Made by a program: the position numbers and the translations under genes. From Mycolicibacterium rufum (GTDB taxonomy: Bacteria; Actinomycetota; Actinomycetes; Mycobacteriales; Mycobacteriaceae), in NCBI RefSeq assembly GCF_022374875.2, contig NZ_CP092427.2, positions 2,356,001 through 2,420,000 on the forward strand: DNA of 64,000 nucleotides, in the 5' to 3' direction. Below the pieces are notes generated by a model. The model made no database searches. It was not told where the DNA came from and was given only the letters and a program-made list of their open reading frames with translations. Below are positions 44,620 through 53,898 of this stretch, in pieces. Each line of letters starts with the position of its first letter. The stretch's first letter is position 1.

Positions 44620-46146
44620 GTGGTCGAGGATGCGCTACGCCAGGAGTCGATGCAGATCGCGCGCAAGCTCGCGGCGATCGCGCAGTTGTTGGGCCGGCGG
44701 ATCGAGGAGGAGCTGGCCATCGACGCCGATGCGCGATCGATGATCACCGGGTTCGCCCGCACCACCGCCGAGGTCGCCGCGCTGATCAACATGTCCACCG
44801 CTGCCGCCCGCGCGACGGTGTTCGCCGCCGAAACGCTGGATCAGCGCTTGCCGGCCGTGGGAGCGCTGCTCGCTCGCGGCGAGGTGAGCTGGCCGACGGT
44901 CGAGCTGGTGATCAAGCGCACCGAGCTGGTCGCCGAGGACCTGATGCCCCAGATCGACGCCGAGCTGGCCGACCGTCTCGCCAGCTGGTCGTCATGGTCG
45001 CGGCGGCGGGTCATCGACGCCGTCGACCATGTGGTCAGCACCATCGACAGCGACGGGGTCAAGAAGCGCCGCCAGCGCGCTTATGACGAGCGCGGGGCGC
45101 AGGTCAGCTCGGACGGTGACGGAATGGCCACGGTGCGGGTCAAACTCACCGCTCCGGCGGGCAGGATGGTCGACGCCGAGCTGTCGGCGATGGCCGCCAC
45201 GGTGTGTCCGGCCGACCCGCGCACCCGCCAGCAGCGCCGCGCCGATGCCTTTGAAGCCCTCGTCGAGCGCCGCAACCTCGAATGCCGTTGCGGTGCACCG
45301 GATTGCCCCCAGGCCGAACCCGCGCCTGCACCTCCGGCACCGCAGGTCTCGCCGAAGGTGGTGCTGAATGTCGTGGCGAGCGCCGACACGGTGAACGGAC
45401 ACAGCCAGGCGCCGGGCTATCTGGTGGGCTTCGGAGTGATCGACGCCGAACTGGTCCGCGAGCTGGCCCGCGACGCCACCCGCCGGCTGGTCGAGGAGCC
45501 CACCGTCAGCCCGGCCGAAGAACTGCGTTACCGGCCGGGCGCCGCGCTGGCCCGCTGGATCCGCCTGCGCGATCTGACCTGCCGGGCACCCGGATGCTCG
45601 GTGCCGGCCGAACAGTGCGACATCGACCACGTCATCCCGTTCGACCACCGTGACCCGGCTGCCGGCGGGCGCACCGTGTCATGGAACCTCGCCTGCTTCT
45701 GCCGAGAACACCACCGCTGCAAGACCTTCGGCGGCTGGTGCGTCGAACTCCAGGCCGACGGAACCATCGTGTGGACCTCTCCGGCAGGGCAGGTGTCGCG
45801 CACCACGCCTGGCTCCACCGCCCTGTTCGGCCTGACCACCCGACCGCGGCGCCGCGAAGACCACACCCGGGTCGAACGCGCCCGCGCTCGGCTCTGCGCC
45901 CACCGCGCCACCTCCGAGTTCAACCGCTATCGCAACCAGGCCGCCGCCCAAGAGATCAGGGACCGCCGCTGGCGCAACGACACCCGGCGATGGCGATACC
46001 TGTTCCACGGCCCGATCAGCGACAAGCCGTCCACCGCCCCCTACATGCGCTGGGTCAACGATCCGTTGGAACCCGAAGAGCTGCAACCACATTGGCAACC
46101 GCCACCACGGGCGCGATCCGACCCCGACGAACCGCCGCCGTTCTAG
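44620..46146 (+). CDS. HNH endonuclease, DUF222 / 13E12 repeat family
   Basis: A 508-residue protein of the mycobacterial 13E12-repeat family. A DUF222 helical region occupies about 1-300. A C-terminal HNH nuclease motif follows: [20 protein letters not shown], then [14 protein letters not shown], with the zinc-type cysteine pairs and catalytic DH. The role is unknown; copies are often near mobile DNA and are SOS-induced. The normal start codon at 44584 is followed by an in-frame TGA, so translation must restart (GTG 44620) or the gene is a young pseudogene. Everything downstream is intact. The stop overlaps the convergent MFS gene by 4 nt. Confidence 0.8.
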   Translation: MVEDALRQESMQIARKLAAIAQLLGRRIEEELAIDADARSMITGFARTTAEVAALINMSTAAARATVFAAETLDQRLPAVGALLARGEVSWPTVELVIKRTELVAEDLMPQIDAELADRLASWSSWSRRRVIDAVDHVVSTIDSDGVKKRRQRAYDERGAQVSSDGDGMATVRVKLTAPAGRMVDAELSAMAATVCPADPRTRQQRRADAFEALVERRNLECRCGAPDCPQAEPAPAPPAPQVSPKVVLNVVASADTVNGHSQAPGYLVGFGVIDAELVRELARDATRRLVEEPTVSPAEELRYRPGAALARWIRLRDLTCRAPGCSVPAEQCDIDHVIPFDHRDPAAGGRTVSWNLACFCREHHRCKTFGGWCVELQADGTIVWTSPAGQVSRTTPGSTALFGLTTRPRRREDHTRVERARARLCAHRATSEFNRYRNQAAAQEIRDRRWRNDTRRWRYLFHGPISDKPSTAPYMRWVNDPLEPEELQPHWQPPPRARSDPDEPPPF

Positions 46147-47906
46147 GCGTCCTGACGGTCCTCGGCGTAACGCCCGGGATTGAACATCGAGGCGACGGCG
46201 CCGATGAGCATCATCACCGCCGCGGCGATGAACACGACCACCAGACCGCTGTGGAACGGCTCGGTGATGAGCTCCGGGAAGAACGTCTTACCGGTCAACA
46301 CGTCGACGTTCACGCCGGGCTGCTGCAGGGCATGCGAGGGCTCGAGCAACTCGGCGATCGGGTTGTAGCCCAGGAATGCCGCGAACAGGCTGCCCACCGG
46401 CGGGAGATTGGCGACGTCGTGGGCCACCGCAGGCGAGACGCCCTGAGCCTGCAGGCCGCTGCTCATCGCGCCGGGCAGCGAGTTGGCCAGGCCGACGATC
46501 ATCAGCGAGAAGAAGATGCCGATCGACAACGACGAGCCCGCGTTGAAGAACGTGGCCCGCACACCCGACGCCGCACCGCGCTCGGCCGACGGAACGCTGG
46601 ACATGATCGCCGCGGTGTTGGGGGCGGTGAAGATGCCGCCGCCGAGTCCGTTGAGGAACACCAGCACCGCGAACAGCCAGTAGTCGAAGTTCACCGGGAT
46701 CAGTACCAGCGCCACGAACGTCACAGCCATCAGCAGCATGCCGCCCACGGTGAACGGCCGCGCGCCGAACCGGTCGGACAGGGACCCGGCCAGCGGACCG
46801 GCGATCAGGAAGCCGGCCGTCATCGGCAGCATGTAGATGCCGGCCCACAGCGGTGTGGACTCGAAACTGTAGCCGTGCAGCGGCAACCAGATGCCCTGCA
46901 GCCAGATGATCAACATGAACTGCAGGCCACCGCGACCCACCGACGACATCAGCCCGGCGAGGTTGCCCATGCCGAACGACGCGGAGCGGAACAGCCGGAT
47001 GTTGACCATCGGCTGCTTGACCCGCAACTCGACGAAGCAGAACACCACCAGCAGAGCCACACCGACGCCGATCGCCCCGAGCACCCAGGGGTTCGTCCAG
47101 CCCGTTGTCGAGGACCCGTAGGGCTGGATGCCGTAGGTGATGCCGATCAGCAGCACGGTCAGCCCCACCCCGAAGGTCAGCGTGCCCGCCCAGTCCAGCC
47201 GGCCGGGCGTGCGCACACCCAGTTCCTTGAGCGAGCGCACGCTCCAGATGGTGCCCAGGATGCCGATCGGCACACCGACCCAGAAGATCGCCTTCCAGTG
47301 CCACTCGGACAGGAAGCCGCCGATGAGCAGGCCCAGGAAGGATCCGGCGACCGCGGCCACCATGTTGACCCCGAGCGCCATGCCGCGCTGATTGGCGGGG
47401 AACGCGTCGGTCAGAATCGCCGAGGACGACGACATCAGCATCGCCCCGCCGACACCCTGCACCACCCGCCACGCGATCAGCCAGATCGCGCCGCCGTCGA
47501 GTTGGAACGGGTCGAAGGACAGTGCGATCGCGGCGACAGTGAACACCGCGAAGCCGAGGTTGTAGATGCGGACCCGGCCCAGCATGTCGCCGAGCCGGCC
47601 GAACGGCACCACCAGCACGGCGGTCACCACCAGATAGCCCATCAGCATCCACAGCAGGTAGCTGACGTTGCCGGGCGCGAGCGGGTTGAGCCCGATGCCC
47701 CGGAAGATCGCCGGCAGCGAGATCAGCACGATCGAGGCGTTGATGGTGGCCAGCAGCGTGCCCAGCGTGGTGTTGGACAGCACGATCCACTTGTAGAACG
47801 GGTGGTCGTGGTCCATCCGCGCGCGCCGGATCGAGGTCTCGCTGAGGGCCATCGGGGTGTCTGTCGTCATCGTCGTCGTCATTTCGTCGTCGCGTTTCGT
47901 ATCCAT
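46143..47906 (-). CDS. MFS transporter, DHA2 (14-TMS, EmrB-like) family
   Basis: A 587-residue drug/proton antiporter-type protein with about 14 membrane helices. [20 protein letters not shown] is motif A and [20 protein letters not shown] is the motif B region. [19 protein letters not shown] is the antiporter motif C. It probably exports a toxic compound or envelope lipid using the proton gradient. ATG 47906 gives MDTKRDDEM; a longer frame to 47936 would read into the AT-rich promoter. The substrate is unknown and no regulator is adjacent. Confidence 0.9.
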   Translation of the reverse strand: MDTKRDDEMTTTMTTDTPMALSETSIRRARMDHDHPFYKWIVLSNTTLGTLLATINASIVLISLPAIFRGIGLNPLAPGNVSYLLWMLMGYLVVTAVLVVPFGRLGDMLGRVRIYNLGFAVFTVAAIALSFDPFQLDGGAIWLIAWRVVQGVGGAMLMSSSSAILTDAFPANQRGMALGVNMVAAVAGSFLGLLIGGFLSEWHWKAIFWVGVPIGILGTIWSVRSLKELGVRTPGRLDWAGTLTFGVGLTVLLIGITYGIQPYGSSTTGWTNPWVLGAIGVGVALLVVFCFVELRVKQPMVNIRLFRSASFGMGNLAGLMSSVGRGGLQFMLIIWLQGIWLPLHGYSFESTPLWAGIYMLPMTAGFLIAGPLAGSLSDRFGARPFTVGGMLLMAVTFVALVLIPVNFDYWLFAVLVFLNGLGGGIFTAPNTAAIMSSVPSAERGAASGVRATFFNAGSSLSIGIFFSLMIVGLANSLPGAMSSGLQAQGVSPAVAHDVANLPPVGSLFAAFLGYNPIAELLEPSHALQQPGVNVDVLTGKTFFPELITEPFHSGLVVVFIAAAVMMLIGAVASMFNPGRYAEDRQDA

Positions 47907-47929
47907 GACGGGCGCAACCCTGCGCCTGC

Positions 47930-47958
47930 AAAACACATATATTAGCTATACAAATCAT
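47930..47958 (-). promoter_or_regulatory. AT-rich promoter region of MFS gene
   Basis: A 29-base stretch of unusually low GC for this window, holding TATATTAGCTATACAAA. On the minus strand TTGTAT and TAATAT could serve as promoter elements, with TAGCTA as a short palindrome. It lies 24-52 nt before the ATG at 47906. Confidence 0.45.
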
Positions 47959-48016
47959 CGACCACCAAAACCTATTCCCCCGGCCGGCAGGCGGGACGGC
48001 AGCGGGACGGCTCCGT

Positions 48017-48022
48017 TACGTT
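48017..48022 (+). promoter_or_regulatory. -10 hexamer TACGTT for riboswitch-thiD transcript
   Basis: TACGTT lies just before the first paired bases of the TPP riboswitch, so transcription would begin near 48029 at the P1 stem. Confidence 0.35.
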
Positions 48023-48023
48023 G

Positions 48024-48120
48024 TGGGAGTCCGCGCGGGAGCGCGCGCCGAGCGCGCTGAGAGGACGGCTGACGCGCCGTCGACCGTATGAACCTGACCG
48101 GGTCATGCCGGCGTAGGGAG
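48024..48120 (+). ncRNA. TPP riboswitch (thi-box)
   Basis: The conserved blocks are in order: GGGAGTCC at the 5' side of P1, CTGAGAGG at 48057-48064, then ACCGTATGAACCTGACC and GGGTCATGCCGGCGTAGGGAG at 48083-48120. A GC-rich P3 stem is inserted near 48032-48056. The 3' strand of P1 contains AGGGAG (48115-48120), 5 nt before the thiD ATG, which is also the ribosome binding site. Thiamine pyrophosphate binding should therefore hide it and repress translation. Confidence 0.95.
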
Positions 48121-48125
48121 ATGCC

Positions 48126-48965
48126 ATGAACGTTCTTCCCCTGGCCCCGCCGGGCCAGGCCCCGTTACGCGTACTGACGATCGCGGGCTCCGATTCCGGC
48201 GGCGGCGCCGGGATCCAGGCCGACATGCGCACCCTCGCGCTGCTCGGCCTGCACAGCCTCGTCGCGATCACTGCGGTGACCGTGCAGAACTCGGTGGGCG
48301 TCCAGGGTTTCCACGAGATTCCACTCGACATCGTCGCCGGGCAGATCGAGGCCGTGACCACCGACATCGGCACCCAGGCCGCCAAGACCGGCATGCTCGC
48401 GTCGTCCGAGATCATCGACACCGTCGCCGACACCTGGGTGCGACTCGGCCTCGCCGGGACCGTGCCGCTGGTCGTCGACCCCGTCTGCGCCTCGATGCAC
48501 GGCGATCCCCTGCTGCACCCCAGCGCGCTGCAGTCCCTCACGGCGCGGCTGTTCCCGCTGGCCACCCTGGTCACCCCCAACCTCGACGAGGTCCGGCTCA
48601 TCACCGGCATCGACGTCGTCGACGCCGACACCCAGCGGGCCGCGGCGCAGGCCCTGCACGCACTCGGACCGCGCTGGGCCCTGGTCAAGGGCGGGCATCT
48701 GCGGTCCTCGTCGCACAGCACCGATCTGCTCTACGACGGAACCGAGTTCCACGAATACGACTCGGTGCGCATCGACACCCCGCACGACCACGGCGCCGGG
48801 GACACGCTGGCCGCGGCCGCCGCCGCCGCGCTGGCCCACGGATACCCGGTGCCCGAGGCGGTCGCCTTCGCCAAGGCGTGGATCACCGAATGCCTGCGCG
48901 CGGCCTACCCCTTGGGCAGGGGCCACGGTCCGGTGTCGCCGCTGTTCCGGGTGTCCGATGGATGA
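48126..48965 (+). CDS. thiD: hydroxymethylpyrimidine/phosphomethylpyrimidine kinase
   Basis: A 279-residue ribokinase-like kinase that phosphorylates HMP and HMP-P for thiamine synthesis in the cytosol. It opens LTIAGSDSGGGAGIQADMRT, has AKTGMLAS and VVDPVCAS, and ends with DTPHDHGAGDTLAAAAAAAL, in which GAGDT is the anion hole/catalytic Asp. It is controlled by the TPP riboswitch directly upstream. thiC, which precedes thiD in M. tuberculosis, is not here. It overlaps the next gene by 8 nt. Orthologue of Rv0422c. Confidence 0.96.
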   Translation: MNVLPLAPPGQAPLRVLTIAGSDSGGGAGIQADMRTLALLGLHSLVAITAVTVQNSVGVQGFHEIPLDIVAGQIEAVTTDIGTQAAKTGMLASSEIIDTVADTWVRLGLAGTVPLVVDPVCASMHGDPLLHPSALQSLTARLFPLATLVTPNLDEVRLITGIDVVDADTQRAAAQALHALGPRWALVKGGHLRSSSHSTDLLYDGTEFHEYDSVRIDTPHDHGAGDTLAAAAAAALAHGYPVPEAVAFAKAWITECLRAAYPLGRGHGPVSPLFRVSDG

Positions 48966-49569
48966 GATCGCCGGCATCGTCCACGAACCGGCAGGCACGC
49001 CGGCCGGGGCCGTCGCGCTGACGCACGGCGCCGGCGGCAGCCGCGACGCCCCGATGCTCGTCGCGCTGTGCGACGAATGGGCCCGGCGCGGCTGGCTCGC
49101 GGTCCGCTACAACCTGCCCTACCGCCGGCGCCGGCCCACGGGTCCGCCGTCGGGATCCTCGGCCGCCGATCTCGCCGGCATCGTCGAGGCCGTCACCGCG
49201 GTGCGGGCCCTGACCGACGGCCCCGTCGTCGCCGGCGGCCACTCCTACGGCGGGCGGCTCACGTCCATGGCGGTCGCCGACCACGGCCTGCGACCGGACG
49301 TGCTGACGCTGTTCTCCTATCCGCTGCATCCGCCCGGCAAGCCCGAGCGGGCCCGCACCGAGCACCTGCCGCGCATCACCGTGCCGACCGTGTTCACCCA
49401 CGGCACCGCCGACCCGTTCGGCACGCTCGACGAGCTGCGGTCGGCGGTCGCGCTGATCGACGCTCCGACCACGATCGTCGAGATCACCGGCGCGCGGCAC
49501 GACCTCCGCTCGAAACGCCTCGATGTGCCCGCGCTCGCCGTCGAAGCGGCGCTCGAATCGCTGCGCTGA
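48958..49569 (+). CDS. alpha/beta-hydrolase, dienelactone-hydrolase-like (Rv0421c-type)
   Basis: A 203-residue small alpha/beta hydrolase. LTHGAGGSRDAP forms the oxyanion region and GGHSYGGRL has nucleophile Ser in the middle of G-x-S-x-G. HGTADPFGTLDEL gives the Asp and ARHDL the His. The substrate is unknown. It overlaps the thiD end by 8 nt and is likely in the same transcript, so it may also respond to thiamine. Orthologue of Rv0421c. Confidence 0.83.
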   Translation: MDEIAGIVHEPAGTPAGAVALTHGAGGSRDAPMLVALCDEWARRGWLAVRYNLPYRRRRPTGPPSGSSAADLAGIVEAVTAVRALTDGPVVAGGHSYGGRLTSMAVADHGLRPDVLTLFSYPLHPPGKPERARTEHLPRITVPTVFTHGTADPFGTLDELRSAVALIDAPTTIVEITGARHDLRSKRLDVPALAVEAALESLR

Positions 49570-49583
49570 GTTATCGTCAGCTC

Positions 49584-50177
49584 GTGACGACTCCGCCGGG
49601 GCCGCCCCCTCCGCCGCCGCCGTACGGACCTCCTCCGTACGGTCCCGGGGGGCCGGGCGGCGCGTACCCCCCGCCTCCGCCTCCTCCGCTGCCCTACCAG
49701 GGACAACCCGGCCCGTACCCGCCGCCACAAAAGAAGAAGAAGACCGTGTGGTGGGTGATCGGGGGCCTGCTGGCGGTGGTGCTCGTGGTCATCGTCGGCG
49801 GAGTGATCGTGTGGGGGGTCACCAGTTCCGGCAACGTCACCGCGACCGACGTCAAGGTCGGCGACTGCCTGGCCGAGATCCCCGACGGCGACAAGGTGCT
49901 GCGGGTGCAGACCATCGGCTGCGACCAGCCGCACGCCGGCGAGGTGTTCGCGGTGCTGACGATGCCCGACGGGGATTTCCCCGGGCAGTCGGCCGTCGAG
50001 GCCTACCACGAGAAGTGCGGTCCGGAACTGGCGAGCTACTCCCCGGCGGCGATGACCGACGACTCCGTGCAGCTCTACGTGCTCTACCCGACGGCCGAGA
50101 CGTGGGCCAGCGGGGACCGCGCGGTGACCTGCATCGCCACGCTGGAGCCGCCACGCACGGGTTCCCTCAAGGGCTGA
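49584..50177 (+). CDS. proline-rich membrane protein, Rv0420c-type
   Basis: A 197-residue protein. Residues 1-50 are a Pro/Gly/Tyr-rich cytosolic segment (repeats of PPPP and YGPP), followed by KKKK and one membrane helix at about 55-77. An extracytoplasmic domain with DCLAEIPDGDKVL and TIGCDQPHAGEVFAV carries paired cysteines resembling septum-formation (DUF4190/Septum_form) proteins. It starts at GTG 49584, 14 nt after the previous gene. Function is unknown. Confidence 0.8.
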   Translation: MTTPPGPPPPPPPYGPPPYGPGGPGGAYPPPPPPPLPYQGQPGPYPPPQKKKKTVWWVIGGLLAVVLVVIVGGVIVWGVTSSGNVTATDVKVGDCLAEIPDGDKVLRVQTIGCDQPHAGEVFAVLTMPDGDFPGQSAVEAYHEKCGPELASYSPAAMTDDSVQLYVLYPTAETWASGDRAVTCIATLEPPRTGSLKG

Positions 50178-50201
50178 TCACGCGGTTGGGGGGACCTCTA
50201 G

Positions 50202-50207
50202 TACCGT
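50202..50207 (+). promoter_or_regulatory. -10 hexamer TACCGT for leaderless monooxygenase gene
   Basis: TACCGT ends 7 nt before the ATG at 50215. Confidence 0.45.
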
Positions 50208-50214
50208 CTACCGC

Positions 50215-51705
50215 ATGACTTCGGTGCAGTACGACGCGGTCATCGTAGGGGCCGGATTCGCCGGAATCGGGGCCGCCATCCAGCTCAAGCGGATGGGCTA
50301 CGAGAACTTCGTGATCCTCGACCGGGAAGACGACCTGGGCGGTACCTGGTACGTCAACCACTACCCCGGCCTGGCGGTCGACGTTCCGACCACCACCTAC
50401 TCCTACTTCTTCGAGCCGAACCCGAACTGGTCGCGGCTGTTCTCCACCGGGGCGGAGATCAAGCAGTACGCCGACGACGTCGCCGACAAGTACGACGTTC
50501 GCCGGCACATGCGGTTCAACGTCACCGTGGAGGGCGCGCGCTGGGACGAGGACGCCCAGATGTGGCGCGTGGCCCTCGCCGACGGGGACACGCTGACCGC
50601 CCGGTACCTGTTCACCGCGACCGGCTTCCTGTCCCAACCCCGTCTGCCCGACATTCCGGGGATCGAGACCTTCGACGGACGGGTGCTGCACACCACCGCC
50701 TGGGACGACTCCTACGACCCGACAGGCGAGCGGGTGGGCATCATCGGCACCGGCGCGACCGCGGTACAGCTCATCCCCGAGCTGGCCAAAAAGGCCGCCG
50801 ACCTGACGGTCTACCAGCGCACCGCGATCTGGGTCGCCCCCAAGCTGGACTTCCGCATCTCCGAACGGGCCAAACGGCTGTTCGCCCGAATCCCGTTGAC
50901 GCAGCGCATCGTCCGCGCGATTACCGACAACATCTACGAAGCGATGATCAACATCGGCGTGGTGCACTACCGCGTCCCGTTGTTCCGCCGGCTGAACATC
51001 TCGGCGATGGACCTCTGCAAGATCAACCAGTTCATCCAGGTCCGCGACAAGGAGCTGCGGCGCCGGCTGACACCGGACTACGACATCGGGTGCAAGCGGC
51101 CCACCTTCTCCAACAGCTACTTCCGCACGTTCACCAAACCGCACGTGCACCTGCAGAGCGACGGCATCGACCACGTCGCCGCCGACGGGATCGTCAACGC
51201 CGACGGCACCAAGACCGTCATCGACACCCTGGTACTGGCCACCGGGTTCGACCTGTGGGAGGCCAACTTCCCGGCCATCGAGGTGATCGGCCGCGATGGC
51301 CGCAACCTCGGAAAGTGGTGGCGGGAGAACCGGTTCCAGGCCTACCAGGGCGTGTCGATGCCACACTTCCCGAACTACCTGTCCCTGGCCAGTCCGTACG
51401 CGTTCCTCGGGTTGAACTTCTTCAACACGATGGAGTACCAGATGCGGTTGATGGAGCGGCTTTTCGGCGAGCTCAAGCGCCGCGGCGCGACCACCTTCGA
51501 GGTCACGGAGCAGGCCAACACCGCGTACCTGGACCGGATGACCGAGCTGCTGGGCGACTCGCTGTGGACGCTGGGCAACTGCGCGAGCTCGCGGTCGTAC
51601 TATTTCAACCCGCACGGCGAACCGAGCCTGCTGAGGCCGATGTCGACGCGCGACGCCATCACCGAGGCGTCCGAATTCCCGTTGAGCGACTACCAGATCA
51701 GTTAG
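50215..51705 (+). CDS. flavin-containing monooxygenase (Baeyer-Villiger type)
   Basis: A 496-residue FAD/NADPH enzyme. GAGFAG at 12-17 binds FAD, GGTWYVNHYPGLAVD follows as in Baeyer-Villiger monooxygenases, and GIIGTGATAVQLIPEL is the second Rossmann fold for NADPH. VLATGFDLWEANFPAI is the family C-terminal ATG motif. It inserts oxygen into a ketone or oxidises a soft nucleophile; the substrate is unknown. Many similar genes exist in mycobacteria. It is followed 8 nt later by a small membrane protein gene. Confidence 0.87.
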   Translation: MTSVQYDAVIVGAGFAGIGAAIQLKRMGYENFVILDREDDLGGTWYVNHYPGLAVDVPTTTYSYFFEPNPNWSRLFSTGAEIKQYADDVADKYDVRRHMRFNVTVEGARWDEDAQMWRVALADGDTLTARYLFTATGFLSQPRLPDIPGIETFDGRVLHTTAWDDSYDPTGERVGIIGTGATAVQLIPELAKKAADLTVYQRTAIWVAPKLDFRISERAKRLFARIPLTQRIVRAITDNIYEAMINIGVVHYRVPLFRRLNISAMDLCKINQFIQVRDKELRRRLTPDYDIGCKRPTFSNSYFRTFTKPHVHLQSDGIDHVAADGIVNADGTKTVIDTLVLATGFDLWEANFPAIEVIGRDGRNLGKWWRENRFQAYQGVSMPHFPNYLSLASPYAFLGLNFFNTMEYQMRLMERLFGELKRRGATTFEVTEQANTAYLDRMTELLGDSLWTLGNCASSRSYYFNPHGEPSLLRPMSTRDAITEASEFPLSDYQIS

Positions 51706-51713
51706 GACCTGCA

Positions 51714-51980
51714 GTGCCCCAACAGAATTCCCGCGCCGCCACCGTCGCCGGTCTCGTCCTCGCCGGTACCGGCCTGTCGCACTTCGTGGTGCCGCAGGTC
51801 TACGAGAGCTTCACCAAGCCGGCGTTCCCGGACAACACCCGGACCCACGTCTACATCGACGGCGGCATCGAGACGGTCGTCGGGCTGGGCCTCGCGGCGC
51901 GTAAGACCCGCAAGCTCGCGCTGGCCGGGCTGGTCGCCTACCTGCTGTACCTCGGCGGGAATGTGGTCCGCCAGAAATAG
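51714..51980 (+). CDS. small conserved membrane protein
   Basis: An 88-residue protein I cannot name. A first hydrophobic helix (about 8-24) and a second (about 63-82) flank a polar loop with HVYIDGGIETVVGLG. It starts at GTG 51714, 8 nt after the monooxygenase, so the two are probably one transcript. Confidence 0.65.
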   Translation: MPQQNSRAATVAGLVLAGTGLSHFVVPQVYESFTKPAFPDNTRTHVYIDGGIETVVGLGLAARKTRKLALAGLVAYLLYLGGNVVRQK

Positions 51981-51983
51981 CGC

Positions 51984-51989
51984 TACCGT
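51984..51989 (+). promoter_or_regulatory. -10 hexamer TACCGT for leaderless permease gene
   Basis: TACCGT ends 6 nt before GTG 51996 and directly abuts the earlier in-frame GTG at 51990, which supports 51996 as the start. Confidence 0.4.
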
Positions 51990-53217
51990 GTGCGCGTGAG
52001 CGCGCCTCGGCCCGGGAACGACGCCCTGCAGCGCCGTCTCGGCACTCTCGACACCGTCGTCCTCGGCCTCGGCTCGATGATCGGGGCCGGCATCTTCGTG
52101 GCGTTGGCGCCCGCGGCGGCCGCCGCAGGCACGGGACTGCTGATCGGGCTGGCGCTTGCCGCGGTGGTGGCGTGCTGTAACGCGATGTCCTCGGCGTGGT
52201 TGGCGGCCCGCTATCCGAGCTCGGGCGGCACCTACGTGTACGGCCGCGAACGCCTCGGCCCGTTCTGGGGCCACACCGCGGGGTGGAGCTTCGTCGTCGG
52301 GAAGACGGCGTCGTGCGCGGCGATGGCGCTGACCGTCGGGCACTACGCGTGGCCGGCCCACGCCACCGCGGTCGCGGTGGCCGCCGTGGTGACGCTGACC
52401 GCGATCAGCTATGCGGGCGTGCAGAAGTCGGCACTGCTGACCCGCGTGATCGTGGCCGTGGTGCTGGCGGTGCTGGCGATGGTCGTCGTGCTGGTGCTGA
52501 GGTCCGGGAGCGCCGAACCGGCCCGGTTGGTGGGTGACCGCCCGTCGTTCTACGGGGTGCTGCAGGCCGCCGGGCTGATGTTCTTCGCGTTCGCCGGGTA
52601 CGCCCGCATCGCGACGCTCGGCGAGGAGGTGCGGGACCCGGCCAGGACCATCCCGCGCGCGGTGATGATCGCGCTGGGGATCACGCTGGTGGTGTACGCC
52701 GCGGTGGCCGTGGCGGTGCTCGCCGAGCTGGGCAGCGCCCGTCTCGCCGCCGCCGAGGCGCCGCTGTCCGAAGCGGTTCGGGCGGCAGGATTCGGCGGGC
52801 TGGTGCCGGTGGTCAGCGCCGGTGCCGCGATCGGCGCGCTGGGTGCCCTGCTCGCGCTGCTGCTCGGGGTGTCGCGCACGAGCCTGGCGATGGCCCGCGA
52901 CCACCACCTGCCCCACGCGCTCGCCGCGGTGCACCCGCGCCACGGCACGCCGCACCGCGCCGAGCTGGCGGTGGGCGCCGCCGTCGCCGTGGTGACCGCG
53001 CTGGTCGACGTGCGCGCCGCGATCGGGTTCTCGTCGTTCGGGGTGCTGCTCTACTACGCGATCGCGAACGCGTCGGCGCTGACGCTGGGCCGCCGTGTGC
53101 TGCCCGCGGTGGGGCTGATCGGTTGTCTGACATTGGCATTCACACTGCCGCTGAGCTCGGTGCTGGCGGGTGCCGCGGTGGTGGCGATCGGCATGGGGAC
53201 GTACGCGGTGCAGCGCG

Positions 53218-53894
<677 letters not shown>

Positions 53895-53898
<4 letters not shown>

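Noticed and set aside
45681..47945. A 754-codon plus-strand frame opposite the MFS gene
   Set aside because: Same reason: low-complexity His/Gln/Arg composition opposite a transporter with clear motifs.
47940..47950. TAGCTA as a long MarR-type operator before the MFS gene
   Set aside because: Symmetry does not extend beyond about six bases; only the AT-rich promoter is kept.
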